This document shows, one piece after another, positions 16,114-24,802 of a stretch of 64,000 bases of DNA (position 1 is its first letter; each line of letters starts with the position of its first letter). The notes under the pieces were generated by a model. The model saw only the letters and a program-made list of their open reading frames with translations, had not been told where the DNA came from and searched no databases. This stretch comes from Blautia sp. OF03-15BH. GTDB lineage: Bacteria > Bacillota > Clostridia > Lachnospirales > Lachnospiraceae. The position numbers and the translations under genes are program-made. The stretch covers positions 198,527 through 262,526 of the forward strand of contig NZ_QSCM01000005.1 of assembly GCF_003463065.1 (NCBI RefSeq). Direction: 5' to 3'.

Positions 16114-18051
16114 GTGATTGAGAAGATGAAATTTTTAAGTATCACGGGACCAAAGGCCGATATCGACCGTGTGGTAAACCAGTACTTATCGAAGTATGAG
16201 ATTCATCTGGAAAATGCCCTTTCCGAGCTGAAAACGGTGGAAGAGCTCCGGCCGTTCATGGAGATCAATCCTTATAAGGAGCTTCGGAACAAGGCAAATG
16301 AGTTTGTCGGCCAGCTTTCCCAGCCGGTTTCCGAGGAAACCGGAAGCATGGATGTGGACACAGCGGTAAAAACCATTCAGGAACTGAGTGAGTATGCTGC
16401 AAATTTCCAGGAGAAACGTACGGAGCTTTCCAAAAAGCACGAGGAACTCCTTTCCTCTCTGCAGTGGATTGAGCCGTTTCTGAATTTCGACTTCAACATC
16501 CATGAGGTGTTTGGTTTCAAATTTGTCAAATACCGTTTTGGAAAGATCGCTCACGAATACTACGAAAAATTTGAAAAATACGTCTATGACAATCTGGACA
16601 CCGTATTTTTCAAATGTGCTTCTGATGAACAGTACGTCTGGGGAGTTTACTTTGTTCCTGCCACACAGGCAGTCAAGGTAGACGCTGTGTACAGCTCCCT
16701 GCATTTTGAGAGAATGCGTATTCCCGATGAATATGAGGGAACCCCCGAGGAAGCCGTTTCCAAACTGAAAAAAGACCTGGCTTCCATTGACGAGCAGCTC
16801 AAGAACTGTCAGGCAGAGGTCGGAAAGAAGCTGGAGAGCAGACGGAGCGACCTTCTGAAAGCCAGAAATACCCTGGAGAGCCTTTCCACCAACTTTGATG
16901 TGAGAAAGCTTGCTGCCTGCACCAAGGCAAAAAATGACAAACAGGTCTTCTACATCCTCTGCGGATGGATGACCGAAAAGGATGCAGCCCGCTTCCAGAA
17001 GGATATTGAGGATGACATCAATCTTTACTGTATCCTGGAGGACGATGAAAACAACATCCTGAATCAGCCGCCTACCAAGCTGAAAAACCCGAAGCTGTTC
17101 AAACCCTTCGAGATGTACATCCGGATGTACGGACTGCCTGCTTACAATGAGATCGATCCGACCATCTTTGTGGCCATCACCTATTCTCTGATTTTCGGAG
17201 CCATGTTCGGTGATGCGGGCCAGGGACTCTGCCTCCTGATCGGTGGTTTCCTGCTGTATAAATTCAAAAAGATCGATCTGGCAGCCATCATCAGCTGTGC
17301 CGGCTTCTTCTCCACGATCTTCGGATTCCTGTACGGAAGCTTCTTCGGTTTCGAGGATGTGCTCCCTGCCCTGTGGCTGAAGCCCATGAATCAAATGATG
17401 ACCGTTCCGTTTATCGGAAAACTGAATACCGTCTTCATCGTAGCAGTCGGTTTCGGTATGTTCCTGATCCTGGTGGCCATGATCATGCATATCATCAACG
17501 GCATCAAAGCCCATGATCCTGAGAGCGCCTGGTTTGATACCAACGGTCTGGCCGGTCTGGTATTCTACGGAGCCGTTGTGGCAGTGATCGCTCTTATCAT
17601 GACCGGTAAAAAAATGCCGGCAGCCATCGTGCTTGTGATTATGTTTGTAGTTCCCCTTCTTGTCATTGCATTTAAAGAGCCTCTGGCAAAGCTGGTGGAG
17701 CATAAGGCAGACGTGATGCCGAAAGAAAAAGGCATGTTCGTCGTACAGACAATTTTTGAACTCTTTGAGGTGCTCTTAAGCTACTTCTCCAACACCATTT
17801 CCTTCGTCCGTGTGGGTGCCTTCGCAGTCAGCCACGCAGCCATGATGGAGGTTGTACTGATGCTGGCAGGCGCGGAAGCCGGTTCACCGAACTGGATCGT
17901 TGTGATCCTCGGAAACCTGTTCGTCTGCGGTATGGAAGGTCTGATCGTCGGAATTCAGGTACTCCGTCTGGAATACTATGAGATGTTCAGCCGTTTCTAC
18001 AAAGGTACCGGCCGGGAATTTGTTCCCTTCCGGAAAATAGAAAAAAACTAA
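16114..18051 (+). CDS. ntpI: V-type ATPase subunit I (a subunit, ion path)
   Basis: A 645-residue protein. The N-terminal ~340 residues are soluble and coiled-coil rich (MKFLSITGPKADIDRVVNQY). The C-terminal half has about seven membrane segments, including IFVAITYSLIFGAMFGDAGQG and the conserved FVRVGAFAVSHAAMM, where subunit a forms the ion half-channels. The start codon is GTG, with AGAAAGGGGG upstream. Confidence 0.94.
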   Translation: MIEKMKFLSITGPKADIDRVVNQYLSKYEIHLENALSELKTVEELRPFMEINPYKELRNKANEFVGQLSQPVSEETGSMDVDTAVKTIQELSEYAANFQEKRTELSKKHEELLSSLQWIEPFLNFDFNIHEVFGFKFVKYRFGKIAHEYYEKFEKYVYDNLDTVFFKCASDEQYVWGVYFVPATQAVKVDAVYSSLHFERMRIPDEYEGTPEEAVSKLKKDLASIDEQLKNCQAEVGKKLESRRSDLLKARNTLESLSTNFDVRKLAACTKAKNDKQVFYILCGWMTEKDAARFQKDIEDDINLYCILEDDENNILNQPPTKLKNPKLFKPFEMYIRMYGLPAYNEIDPTIFVAITYSLIFGAMFGDAGQGLCLLIGGFLLYKFKKIDLAAIISCAGFFSTIFGFLYGSFFGFEDVLPALWLKPMNQMMTVPFIGKLNTVFIVAVGFGMFLILVAMIMHIINGIKAHDPESAWFDTNGLAGLVFYGAVVAVIALIMTGKKMPAAIVLVIMFVVPLLVIAFKEPLAKLVEHKADVMPKEKGMFVVQTIFELFEVLLSYFSNTISFVRVGAFAVSHAAMMEVVLMLAGAEAGSPNWIVVILGNLFVCGMEGLIVGIQVLRLEYYEMFSRFYKGTGREFVPFRKIEKN

Positions 18052-18076
18052 ATATATTTTAAGGAGGATTTTATCA

Positions 18077-18517
18077 ATGTCTACTATCACTCAGATCTTA
18101 ATCGTTGCTGCACTTGTACTCAGCATTTTCGTCCCCTTCAGCGCTTTTCTTATCGGTGAGAGAAACAAAGGACGTTTAAAAACTTCTCTGGCCATCAACG
18201 CTTTTCTGTTCTTTGGAATTTTTGCAGTAGCCGGTATCGTATCTCTTGGAAACGGTGCTTCTGCTCTGGCTGCCGAGGCTGCTTCTGAGTCTTCCGCAGG
18301 CCTGGCTACCGGTCTTGGTTACCTGGCTGCAGCTCTTGTAACCGGTCTTTCCTGTATCGGCGGTGGTATCGCAGTTGCCAGTGCTGCCAGCGCTGCCCTT
18401 GGAGCAATCAGCGAGGATCAGAGCATTCTTGGTAAATCTCTTATCTTCGTAGGTCTGGCCGAAGGATGCTGTCTGTACGGTCTGATCATCTCCTTCATGA
18501 TCCTGGGTGCATTATAA
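18077..18517 (+). CDS. ntpK: V-type ATPase subunit K (c-ring)
   Basis: A 146-residue, four-segment proteolipid made of two fused hairpins, as in bacterial V-ATPases. The ion-binding Glu is seen once, in the last membrane segment (GLAEGCCLYGLII). The first hairpin lacks an equivalent carboxylate, as expected for this class. I cannot tell from the visible residues whether it carries Na+ or H+. AAGGAGG precedes the ATG. Confidence 0.93.
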   Translation: MSTITQILIVAALVLSIFVPFSAFLIGERNKGRLKTSLAINAFLFFGIFAVAGIVSLGNGASALAAEAASESSAGLATGLGYLAAALVTGLSCIGGGIAVASAASAALGAISEDQSILGKSLIFVGLAEGCCLYGLIISFMILGAL

Positions 18518-18520
18518 TCC

Positions 18521-18829
18521 ATGAAAATGTATCTCATCAGTGATAACGTGGATACTTATACCGGAATGAGACTGGCCGGTGTGGAAGGCTGCGTGGTTCA
18601 TGAGCGCGGAGAGCTCCGGGAAGCCCTGGAGCGTGCCATTGCTGACAAAGAGAACGGGATCATCCTCCTGACCGAGAAATTCGGCCGGGAGTTTCCCGAC
18701 ATCGTTGACGATGTAAAACTGAACCGCCGTCTGCCCCTCATCGTAGAAATTCCGGACCGCCACGGTACCGGCCGGAAGGCTGATTTTATCACTTCCTATG
18801 TAAACGAAGCAATCGGCGTCAAGCTGTAA
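18521..18829 (+). CDS. ntpG: V-type ATPase subunit F
   Basis: A 102-residue central-stalk subunit. MKMYLISDNVDTYTGMRLAG and the later IILLTEKFG match the small alpha/beta fold of V-ATPase subunit F. It begins three bases after the ntpK stop. Its normal neighbours support the call. Confidence 0.9.
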   Translation: MKMYLISDNVDTYTGMRLAGVEGCVVHERGELREALERAIADKENGIILLTEKFGREFPDIVDDVKLNRRLPLIVEIPDRHGTGRKADFITSYVNEAIGVKL

Positions 18830-18846
18830 AAAGAAGGTGATCTATT

Positions 18847-19434
18847 TTGACAACAGAAGAAAAGCTGAAACACTTTAGAACTGCAGCTCTTGAGGAGGCA
18901 CGTCAGGAAAGCACAGCGGCCATTGAAGAACACCGCCGGGCTCTGGAGAAACTTTTTCAGGAGCATACCGTAGATAAAGACCGTCAGGCTGCCCTCGAAG
19001 TGAAAACTGAAACGGACCGGCTGAAACGGGAAAACAATATCACTCTTTCCAAGGAGCGCCTGGAGATCAAGCGTGACATTTCAAGAAGACAGGAAGAGTT
19101 GAAAGAGACACTTTTTGTAGAAGTACAGGAAAAACTGGCCGACTATATGGCAACACCGGAATACCAGCAGCTTCTGATCTCTCAGATCCGTGAGATCCTG
19201 AAATTCGCAGGAAATGAGGAAGTTACCATTTACATTGATCCGGCAGATCAGTCCTGCTTAAGCGGCCTCACCGCTGCTGTCAACCATCCGTTGACGGTTT
19301 CCGAGTATTCCTTCAGCGGCGGCACCCGGGCAGTCATTCCCGGACGCCATATCCTGATCGACAATTCCTTTGCTGCCAAATTTGATGCAGCAAAGAAAAA
19401 CTTTACCTTTGACGGAGGTGTCCTTCATGAATAA
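18847..19434 (+). CDS. ntpE: V-type ATPase subunit E (peripheral stalk)
   Basis: A 195-residue protein with a long N-terminal helix rich in Glu, Lys and Arg (residues about 1-105) and a globular C-terminal part, the subunit E layout. The start codon is TTG, with AAGAAGGTGAT upstream. The stop overlaps the start of ntpA by eight bases. Confidence 0.88.
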   Translation: MTTEEKLKHFRTAALEEARQESTAAIEEHRRALEKLFQEHTVDKDRQAALEVKTETDRLKRENNITLSKERLEIKRDISRRQEELKETLFVEVQEKLADYMATPEYQQLLISQIREILKFAGNEEVTIYIDPADQSCLSGLTAAVNHPLTVSEYSFSGGTRAVIPGRHILIDNSFAAKFDAAKKNFTFDGGVLHE

Positions 19435-21193
19435 GACAGGTGTTATTTACGGCATCAACGGTCCCGTCATTTATTTGAAGGGCAATACCGGTTTTGAGAT
19501 GTCAGAGATGGTTTACGTCGGCAAAGAACGCCTGGTCGGCGAGGTGATCGCCCTGACTCAGGACACCACCACCGTACAGGTCTTCGAGGAAACGACAGGC
19601 CTGAAGCCCGGAGAGACCGTAGAAGCCAGCGGAGATGCCATTTCCGTTCTTCTGGCTCCGGGAATCCTGAACAACATTTTTGATGGTATCGAGCGTCCCT
19701 TAAGTGAGATCGCTGCCAAATCCGGCAAATACATCAGCCGCGGCCTTTCCGTAGATTCTCTGGACACCGAGCGGCTCTGGGATGTACACATCACCGTAAA
19801 AGCCGGCGATAAAGTCAGCGGCGGAACCATCATCGCAGAGACCCAGGAAACACCGGCGATCCTTCATAAATCCATGGTTCCTCCGAACCTTTCCGGTACG
19901 ATCTTGAAGGCATCTCCGGATGGAAAGTATAAGATTTTTGACGAGATCGCGGTTCTTCAGCTCAGTGACGGAAAAGAAGTTCCCCTGACACTGGCTCAGA
20001 AATGGCCGATCCGTGTGCCCCGTCCCAGTGCAGCCCGCTACGCGTCAAGCGAACCTCTGGTGACCGGACAGCGAATCCTGGATACCATGTTCCCGATCGC
20101 CAAAGGCGGTACGGCAGCCATCCCGGGAGGATTCGGAACCGGTAAGACCATGACCCAGCATCAGATCGCAAAATGGGCCAATGCCGATATCATCATCTAC
20201 ATTGGCTGCGGAGAGCGTGGAAACGAGATGACTCAGGTTCTGGAGGAGTTCTCCGAGCTGATCGATCCGAAGTCCGGCAATCCTCTGATGGATCGTACCA
20301 CGCTGATCGCCAATACCTCCAACATGCCGGTGGCTGCCCGTGAGGCATCCATTTATACCGGTGTGGCTCTGGCGGAGTATTACCGCGACATGGGTTACGA
20401 CGTAGCCATCATGGCAGACTCCACTTCCCGTTGGGCCGAGGCTCTTCGAGAGCTGTCCGGACGACTGGAGGAAATGCCCGCCGAGGAAGGTTTCCCGGCT
20501 TATCTGGCATCCCGTCTGTCTGCATTCTATGAGAGAGCCGGCTATGTACAGACCTTAAACGGAGCAGAAGGAAGTGTTTCCATCATCGGAGCTGTATCTC
20601 CGCAGGGAGGCGATTTCTCCGAGCCCGTTACGCAGAATACCAAACGTTTCGTCCGCTGCTTCTGGGGACTGGATAAATCCCTGGCATATGCCCGTCATTT
20701 CCCGGCGATCCAGTGGCTGACCAGCTACAGTGAGTATCTGAACGACCTGGCACCCTGGTACCAGACCAACGTGGACAAACGGTTTGTGGATCACAGAAAT
20801 CAGCTCATGGCTATCCTGAACCAGGAGAGCAGCCTCATGGAGATCGTAAAACTGATCGGTAGCGATGTGCTTCCGGATGATCAGAAGCTGACCCTTGAGA
20901 TCGCCCGTGTGGTTCGTCTGGGCTTCCTGCAGCAGAATGCCTTCCATCCGGATGATACCTGTGTACCCATGAAGAAGCAGTTCCTGATGATGGATGTGAT
21001 CCTGTATCTTTATAAGAAAGCAAAAGCACTGGTCACCATGGGCATGCCCATGTCGATCCTGAAGGAAAGCAACATTTTCGACCGTATCGTTTCCATCAAA
21101 TACGATGTGCCGAACGACAAGTCGGAAATGTTTGACGACTATTACAAAGCCATCGATGCCTTCTATGACGAAGTCATTGCCAAAAACGCATAA
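19427..21193 (+). CDS. ntpA: V-type ATPase catalytic subunit A
   Basis: A 588-residue catalytic subunit that hydrolyses ATP to drive ion pumping, or makes ATP in reverse. The Walker A motif GGFGTGKT is at residues 234-241, followed by IIYIGCGERGNEMTQVL and the SRWAEALRE segment of the catalytic subunit. ATG 19427 is chosen over an upstream in-frame ATG because GGAGGTG lies just before it and family members begin MNKTGVIYGINGPV. It overlaps ntpE by eight bases. Confidence 0.97.
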   Translation: MNKTGVIYGINGPVIYLKGNTGFEMSEMVYVGKERLVGEVIALTQDTTTVQVFEETTGLKPGETVEASGDAISVLLAPGILNNIFDGIERPLSEIAAKSGKYISRGLSVDSLDTERLWDVHITVKAGDKVSGGTIIAETQETPAILHKSMVPPNLSGTILKASPDGKYKIFDEIAVLQLSDGKEVPLTLAQKWPIRVPRPSAARYASSEPLVTGQRILDTMFPIAKGGTAAIPGGFGTGKTMTQHQIAKWANADIIIYIGCGERGNEMTQVLEEFSELIDPKSGNPLMDRTTLIANTSNMPVAAREASIYTGVALAEYYRDMGYDVAIMADSTSRWAEALRELSGRLEEMPAEEGFPAYLASRLSAFYERAGYVQTLNGAEGSVSIIGAVSPQGGDFSEPVTQNTKRFVRCFWGLDKSLAYARHFPAIQWLTSYSEYLNDLAPWYQTNVDKRFVDHRNQLMAILNQESSLMEIVKLIGSDVLPDDQKLTLEIARVVRLGFLQQNAFHPDDTCVPMKKQFLMMDVILYLYKKAKALVTMGMPMSILKESNIFDRIVSIKYDVPNDKSEMFDDYYKAIDAFYDEVIAKNA

Positions 21194-21209
21194 AAGGAGG
21201 TAGGATGAA

Positions 21210-22613
21210 ATGGCAATTGAATATTTAGGACTCAGTCAGATCAATGGTCCTCTGGTTGTTCTGGAGGGTGTCCAGAATGCCTCCTTTGAGGAGATCGTGG
21301 AGATCACGGTAAACGGCAATGAGAAAAAGCTGGGCCGTATCATCGAGCTTTACGAGGATAAAGCTGTTATTCAGGTGTTTGAAGGAAATGACGGCATGTC
21401 CCTGAAAAACACCCATACAAAACTGACAGGACATCCCATGGAGGTAGCTCTTTCCCCGGATATCCTGGGACGTACCTTCAATGGTATCGGAGAGCCCATC
21501 GACGGACTGGGAGACATCAAGGCGGAGTGCCGTTTAAACGTCAACGGACTGCCTCTGAACCCCGTGACCCGTGAATACCCGAGAAACTATATCCGTACCG
21601 GTATTTCCGCTATTGACGGACTGACTACGCTGATCAGAGGCCAGAAGCTTCCGATCTTCTCCGGAAACGGACTTCCCCATGACCGTCTGGCAGCCCAGAT
21701 CGTAAAACAGGCTTCTCTTGGAGATGCAGCTTCCGATGAGAAATTTGCAATCGTTTTCGCAGCCATGGGTGTAAAATACGATGTGGCAAACTTCTTCCGC
21801 AAGACCTTTGAGGAGAGTGGCGTTTCCGATCACGTTGTTATGTATCTGAACCTGGCAAACGACCCGGTTGTTGAGCGACTGATCACTCCGAAGGTGGCAC
21901 TGACCGCCGCCGAGTATCTGGCTTTTGAAAAAGGCATGCATATCCTGGTCATCCTGACCGATATGACCTCCTTTGCAGAGGCTATGCGTGAGGTTTCTTC
22001 CTCCAAAGGAGAGATTCCTTCCAGAAAAGGTTATCCGGGTTATCTTTACAGTGAATTGGCTACTCTTTATGAGCGCGCCGGTATTGTGCAGGGTGTGGAC
22101 GGTTCTGTAACACAGATCCCGATCCTGACCATGCCGAATGATGATATCACGCATCCGATCCCTGACCTGACCGGATACATCACTGAGGGTCAGATCGTTC
22201 TGGACCGTCAGCTTCATGGTCAGGCGATTTATCCACCCATCAATGTACTGCCGTCTCTGTCCCGACTGATGAAGGACGGTATCGGTAAAGGTTATACCAG
22301 AGAGGATCATCAGGACGTGGCAAACCAGCTCTTCTCCTGTTACGCAAAAGTAGGAGATGCCAGAGCCCTGGCTTCCGTTATCGGTGAGGATGAGCTTTCT
22401 CCCCTGGACAAAACCTACCTGAAATTCGGTGAAGCATTCGAGCACGAATTTGTCGGACAGGGTGAGGAAGAGAACCGTACCATCGAAGAAACACTGGACA
22501 AGGGTTGGGAGCTCTTACGGATGCTGCCCAGAGAAGAACTTGACCGTATCGATACCAAGATCCTTGATAAATACTACAAAGTGCCGGAGACGGCAGAAGC
22601 TTCAGAAATGTAA
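21210..22613 (+). CDS. ntpB: V-type ATPase regulatory subunit B
   Basis: A 467-residue non-catalytic nucleotide-binding subunit that alternates with A in the hexamer. It has the A/B-family fold without a P-loop: the equivalent stretch reads PIFSGNGLPH. Characteristic segments are GRTFNGIGEPIDG, YLYSELATLYERAG and RLMKDGIGKGYTREDH. AAAGGAGG precedes the start. Confidence 0.97.
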   Translation: MAIEYLGLSQINGPLVVLEGVQNASFEEIVEITVNGNEKKLGRIIELYEDKAVIQVFEGNDGMSLKNTHTKLTGHPMEVALSPDILGRTFNGIGEPIDGLGDIKAECRLNVNGLPLNPVTREYPRNYIRTGISAIDGLTTLIRGQKLPIFSGNGLPHDRLAAQIVKQASLGDAASDEKFAIVFAAMGVKYDVANFFRKTFEESGVSDHVVMYLNLANDPVVERLITPKVALTAAEYLAFEKGMHILVILTDMTSFAEAMREVSSSKGEIPSRKGYPGYLYSELATLYERAGIVQGVDGSVTQIPILTMPNDDITHPIPDLTGYITEGQIVLDRQLHGQAIYPPINVLPSLSRLMKDGIGKGYTREDHQDVANQLFSCYAKVGDARALASVIGEDELSPLDKTYLKFGEAFEHEFVGQGEEENRTIEETLDKGWELLRMLPREELDRIDTKILDKYYKVPETAEASEM

Positions 22614-22628
22614 ATTCGAGGTGAGCGT

Positions 22629-23249
22629 ATGAATCCAAACACCTTTCCCACCAAGGGAAATCTGATCCTGGCCAAGAATTCTCTGGCACTTGCCAGACAG
22701 GGCTTCGATCTGATGGATAAGAAGCGTAACATTCTGATGCGTGAGATCATGAACCTGATCAGTCAGGCTTCGGAGATCCAGACAGAGATCGATACCACAT
22801 TCCGGGAAGCCTACAGCCTCCTGCAGCGGGCCAACATCGAGATGGGTATCCATGAGGTGGAGGAGATTTCCTTTTCTGTCCCCGTGGAGGATTCCATAAG
22901 GATCAAGACCCGCAGCGTCATGGGTACGGAGATTCCACTGGTGGAGTATAAACCGCAGGCCGACGAACCGACCTACGCTTATTACAGCACCACGCAGGCG
23001 CTGGATCAGGCAAGGCTCGCTTTCGAGAAGGTGAAAGACCTTACCATCCGTCTTTCCATGATCGAAAATTCCGCCTACCGTCTGGCTGCCAACATCAAGA
23101 AAACCCAGAAACGGGCCAATGCACTGAAAAACATCACGATTCCGATGTACGAAGCTCTTACGAAGAATATCCAGAATGCTCTGGAGGAAAAAGAAAGAGA
23201 AGAGTTCACGAGGCTGAAAGTGATCAAGAGGATGCAGACCAGTAAATAA
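22629..23249 (+). CDS. ntpD: V-type ATPase subunit D (central stalk)
   Basis: A 206-residue rotor shaft protein with long N- and C-terminal helices. The start MNPNTFPTKGNLILAKNSL and the C-terminal RRANALKNI-like stretch (KRANALKNITIPMYEAL) identify subunit D. It is the last gene of the operon and is followed by a strong terminator. Confidence 0.95.
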   Translation: MNPNTFPTKGNLILAKNSLALARQGFDLMDKKRNILMREIMNLISQASEIQTEIDTTFREAYSLLQRANIEMGIHEVEEISFSVPVEDSIRIKTRSVMGTEIPLVEYKPQADEPTYAYYSTTQALDQARLAFEKVKDLTIRLSMIENSAYRLAANIKKTQKRANALKNITIPMYEALTKNIQNALEEKEREEFTRLKVIKRMQTSK

Positions 23250-23254
23250 AAAAG

Positions 23255-23297
23255 TTCCATGCGATGTGTAGAATATACATTGCATGGGATTTTTTTA
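23255..23297 (+). terminator. Terminator of the V-type ATPase operon
   Basis: The hairpin arms are TTCCATGC and GCATGGGA, with further internal pairing, followed by a run of seven T residues. Confidence 0.85.
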
Positions 23298-23336
23298 TTT
23301 ATGGGGGCTTTAGAAAGCCGCCATGAAACTGAATTT

Positions 23337-23427
23337 GAGGGGGCCCGCTCCGAGTCGCGAGCCCGCAGGCCCCCTCAAACTCCCCCATCTGGGCCCGCTT
23401 TAGAAAATAGGGGGGCTTACGTCAGAC
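23337..23427 (+). repeat. Dispersed ~90-bp hairpin element, copy 2
   Basis: Nearly identical to copy 1: the same GAGGGGGCC/GGCCCCCTC stem and the same tail ending GCTTACGTCAGAC. It lies 88 bases after ntpD, in the sense orientation, and marks the left edge of the non-coding island. Confidence 0.85.
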
Positions 23428-23769
23428 TGGTACAGCGTTTTTGAAACAACCAGACCATTGACTTGTCTGATTTTTCATCTGTTGCGTTGTCGTCAATCGA
23501 CATAGCCACCGCTACGCCTCATTCCTCGCCATGCATATAAAAAATCATCTTTTGTCAATGTAGCAGAAACTTAATGTTCACTGTACTATAGCAATTCTGC
23601 AAAATACTGCATCCAATCCGATTCATCAGAGTGTGAAATACTGTGTCAGAAATCTTTGCCGTGCGTCAGCACGCCTGCAGAGTTCATCCTTGTCTTTCGC
23701 ACCCTGCTAAATCGCCTTGACTGCATATTGTAAAATACCGAAATGAGCAAGCAAAAATAGAGGAGTCAA
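23428..23769. other. Non-coding island, left part
   Basis: No credible reading frame on either strand. A GC-richer patch around 23500-23530 (reverse strand reads GGCGAGGAATGAGGCGTAGC) looks like a degraded mobile-element fragment. TTGACTTGTCTG near 23459 recurs near 24173 on the far side of the tandem array. Confidence 0.4.
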
Positions 23770-24087
23770 TTGCCTGAAAATCCCAAAAAGCTAAATAGAG
23801 TCAACGAAAACGGAGAGCTAAGTTGCCTGAAAATCTCAAAAGGCCAAATAGAGTCAACGAAAACGGAGAGATAAGTTGCCTGAAAATCCCCAAAATGTAA
23901 ATAGAGTCAACGAAAACGGAGAGATAAGTTGCCTGAAAATCCCCAAAATGCAAATAGAGTCAATGAAAACGGAGAGATAAGTTGCCTGAAAATCTCAAAA
24001 AGCCAAATAGAGTCAACGAAAACGGAGAGATAAGTTGCCTGAAAATCCCCAAAATGCAAATAGAGTCAACGAAATCGAAGTGCTAAG
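23770..24087. repeat. Tandem array, six units of exactly 53 bp
   Basis: Units begin TTGCCTGAAAATC at 23770, 23823, 23876, 23929, 23982 and 24035, a strict 53-base period. Each also contains AAATAGAGTCAACGAAA. Variation is limited to a few bases after the start (TCTCAAAAGGCC versus CCCCAAAATGC) and single changes elsewhere. A degenerate partial unit precedes the first and the last decays at its 3' end. The period is not a multiple of three and all frames are closed, so it does not encode a repeat protein. There are no unique spacers, so it is not a CRISPR array. Confidence 0.92.
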
Positions 24088-24285
24088 ATCTAAAGTACCC
24101 CTCTTTTGCATACTGCCCCTCATGCTTTCCCAAAAGCGTCTAGTACAGCGAATATTAAGTAATTGCCACCTTTGACTTGTCTGCAGATCTGATTGCACGG
24201 TTGAAAAAGCCTCAGCGCAGCCAGTGATAGTGAAAATGGCTGCTCGGACGGATGAAATTTTATAAACAAATGAGGAGAATAAATC

Positions 24286-24602
24286 ATGAATTTAAAACTG
24301 GAACCATACGAAAAAGAAAAAAAGACCCTGGCCTGCCGGAATACCAGGGCAGAGGGATCGGGTCAGAAGCGATCCGGCTGACGGAAGAGATCGTAAAGAC
24401 ATATTCGGAATCGCTCTATATCGAAGCTTCCGCCAGAAATATAAGAGCGATTGAACTCTACCGGAAGCTGGGCTATGACTGTCTGAATACGATTACAGTA
24501 AGAAAGGATTTCAAACCGGAAAAATTTGAAATCCTCCGGGAAGAAAAGATCTTTGAGCAAAATTTTGAGGTGAAGATTTTACGCACTTCCAGTCAGACGT
24601 AA
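24286..24602 (+). pseudogene. GNAT acetyltransferase pseudogene
   Basis: A good start (GAGGAGAATAAATC before ATG 24286) opens a frame MNLKLEPYEKEKKTL that soon stops. From about 24320 a different frame encodes YQGRGIGSEAIRLTEEIV and a C-terminal NIRAIELYRKLGYD, the acetyl-CoA-binding and last motifs of a GNAT N-acetyltransferase. The first ~80 residues of a normal GNAT are therefore deleted and the frame is shifted. The final stop codon lies within a remnant of the dispersed hairpin element (24592-24625). Confidence 0.75.
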
Positions 24603-24625
24603 GCTTCTTGTTTTTTAGCGGCCTG
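24592..24625 (-). repeat. Remnant of the dispersed hairpin element (tail end only)
   Basis: GTCAGACGTAAGC followed by TTCTTGTTTTTTAGCGGCC resembles the tail of copy 3 (GTCTGACGTAAGC, then CCCTTATTTTCTAAGCGGGCC). It is inverted relative to copy 2, so the island between them is bounded by inverted ends that differ at one of 16 bases. Confidence 0.55.
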
Positions 24626-24677
24626 ATGGAAGTGTATGGGAACATCCCATATTTTTTCTTAAAAATCCCATCTTCTC

Positions 24678-24706
24678 TTGACTTTTCCATGAAAATCCGA
24701 TAAACT
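24678..24706 (+). promoter_or_regulatory. Probable promoter of the NlpC/P60 wall protein
   Basis: TTGACT (24678-24683) and TAAACT (24701-24706) have a 17-base spacer; the leader is about 95 bases. Confidence 0.5.
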
Positions 24707-24802
24707 TTTCATAATGATGTAACAATTCTGTAATAGTTCGAATTGCGGGTCTGTGGCCTGTGTTCGGAAGTTTTGAAGAAACGTACATAAAAGGGGATTA
24801 GT

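Noticed and set aside
16186..17703. Long antisense open frame (505 codons) opposite ntpI
   Set aside because: It mirrors a well-supported ATPase gene, has no ribosome site and shows no domain; it arises from codon bias of the real gene.
23770..24087. CRISPR array
   Set aside because: The units are the same throughout with no unique spacers, and no cas gene is nearby.
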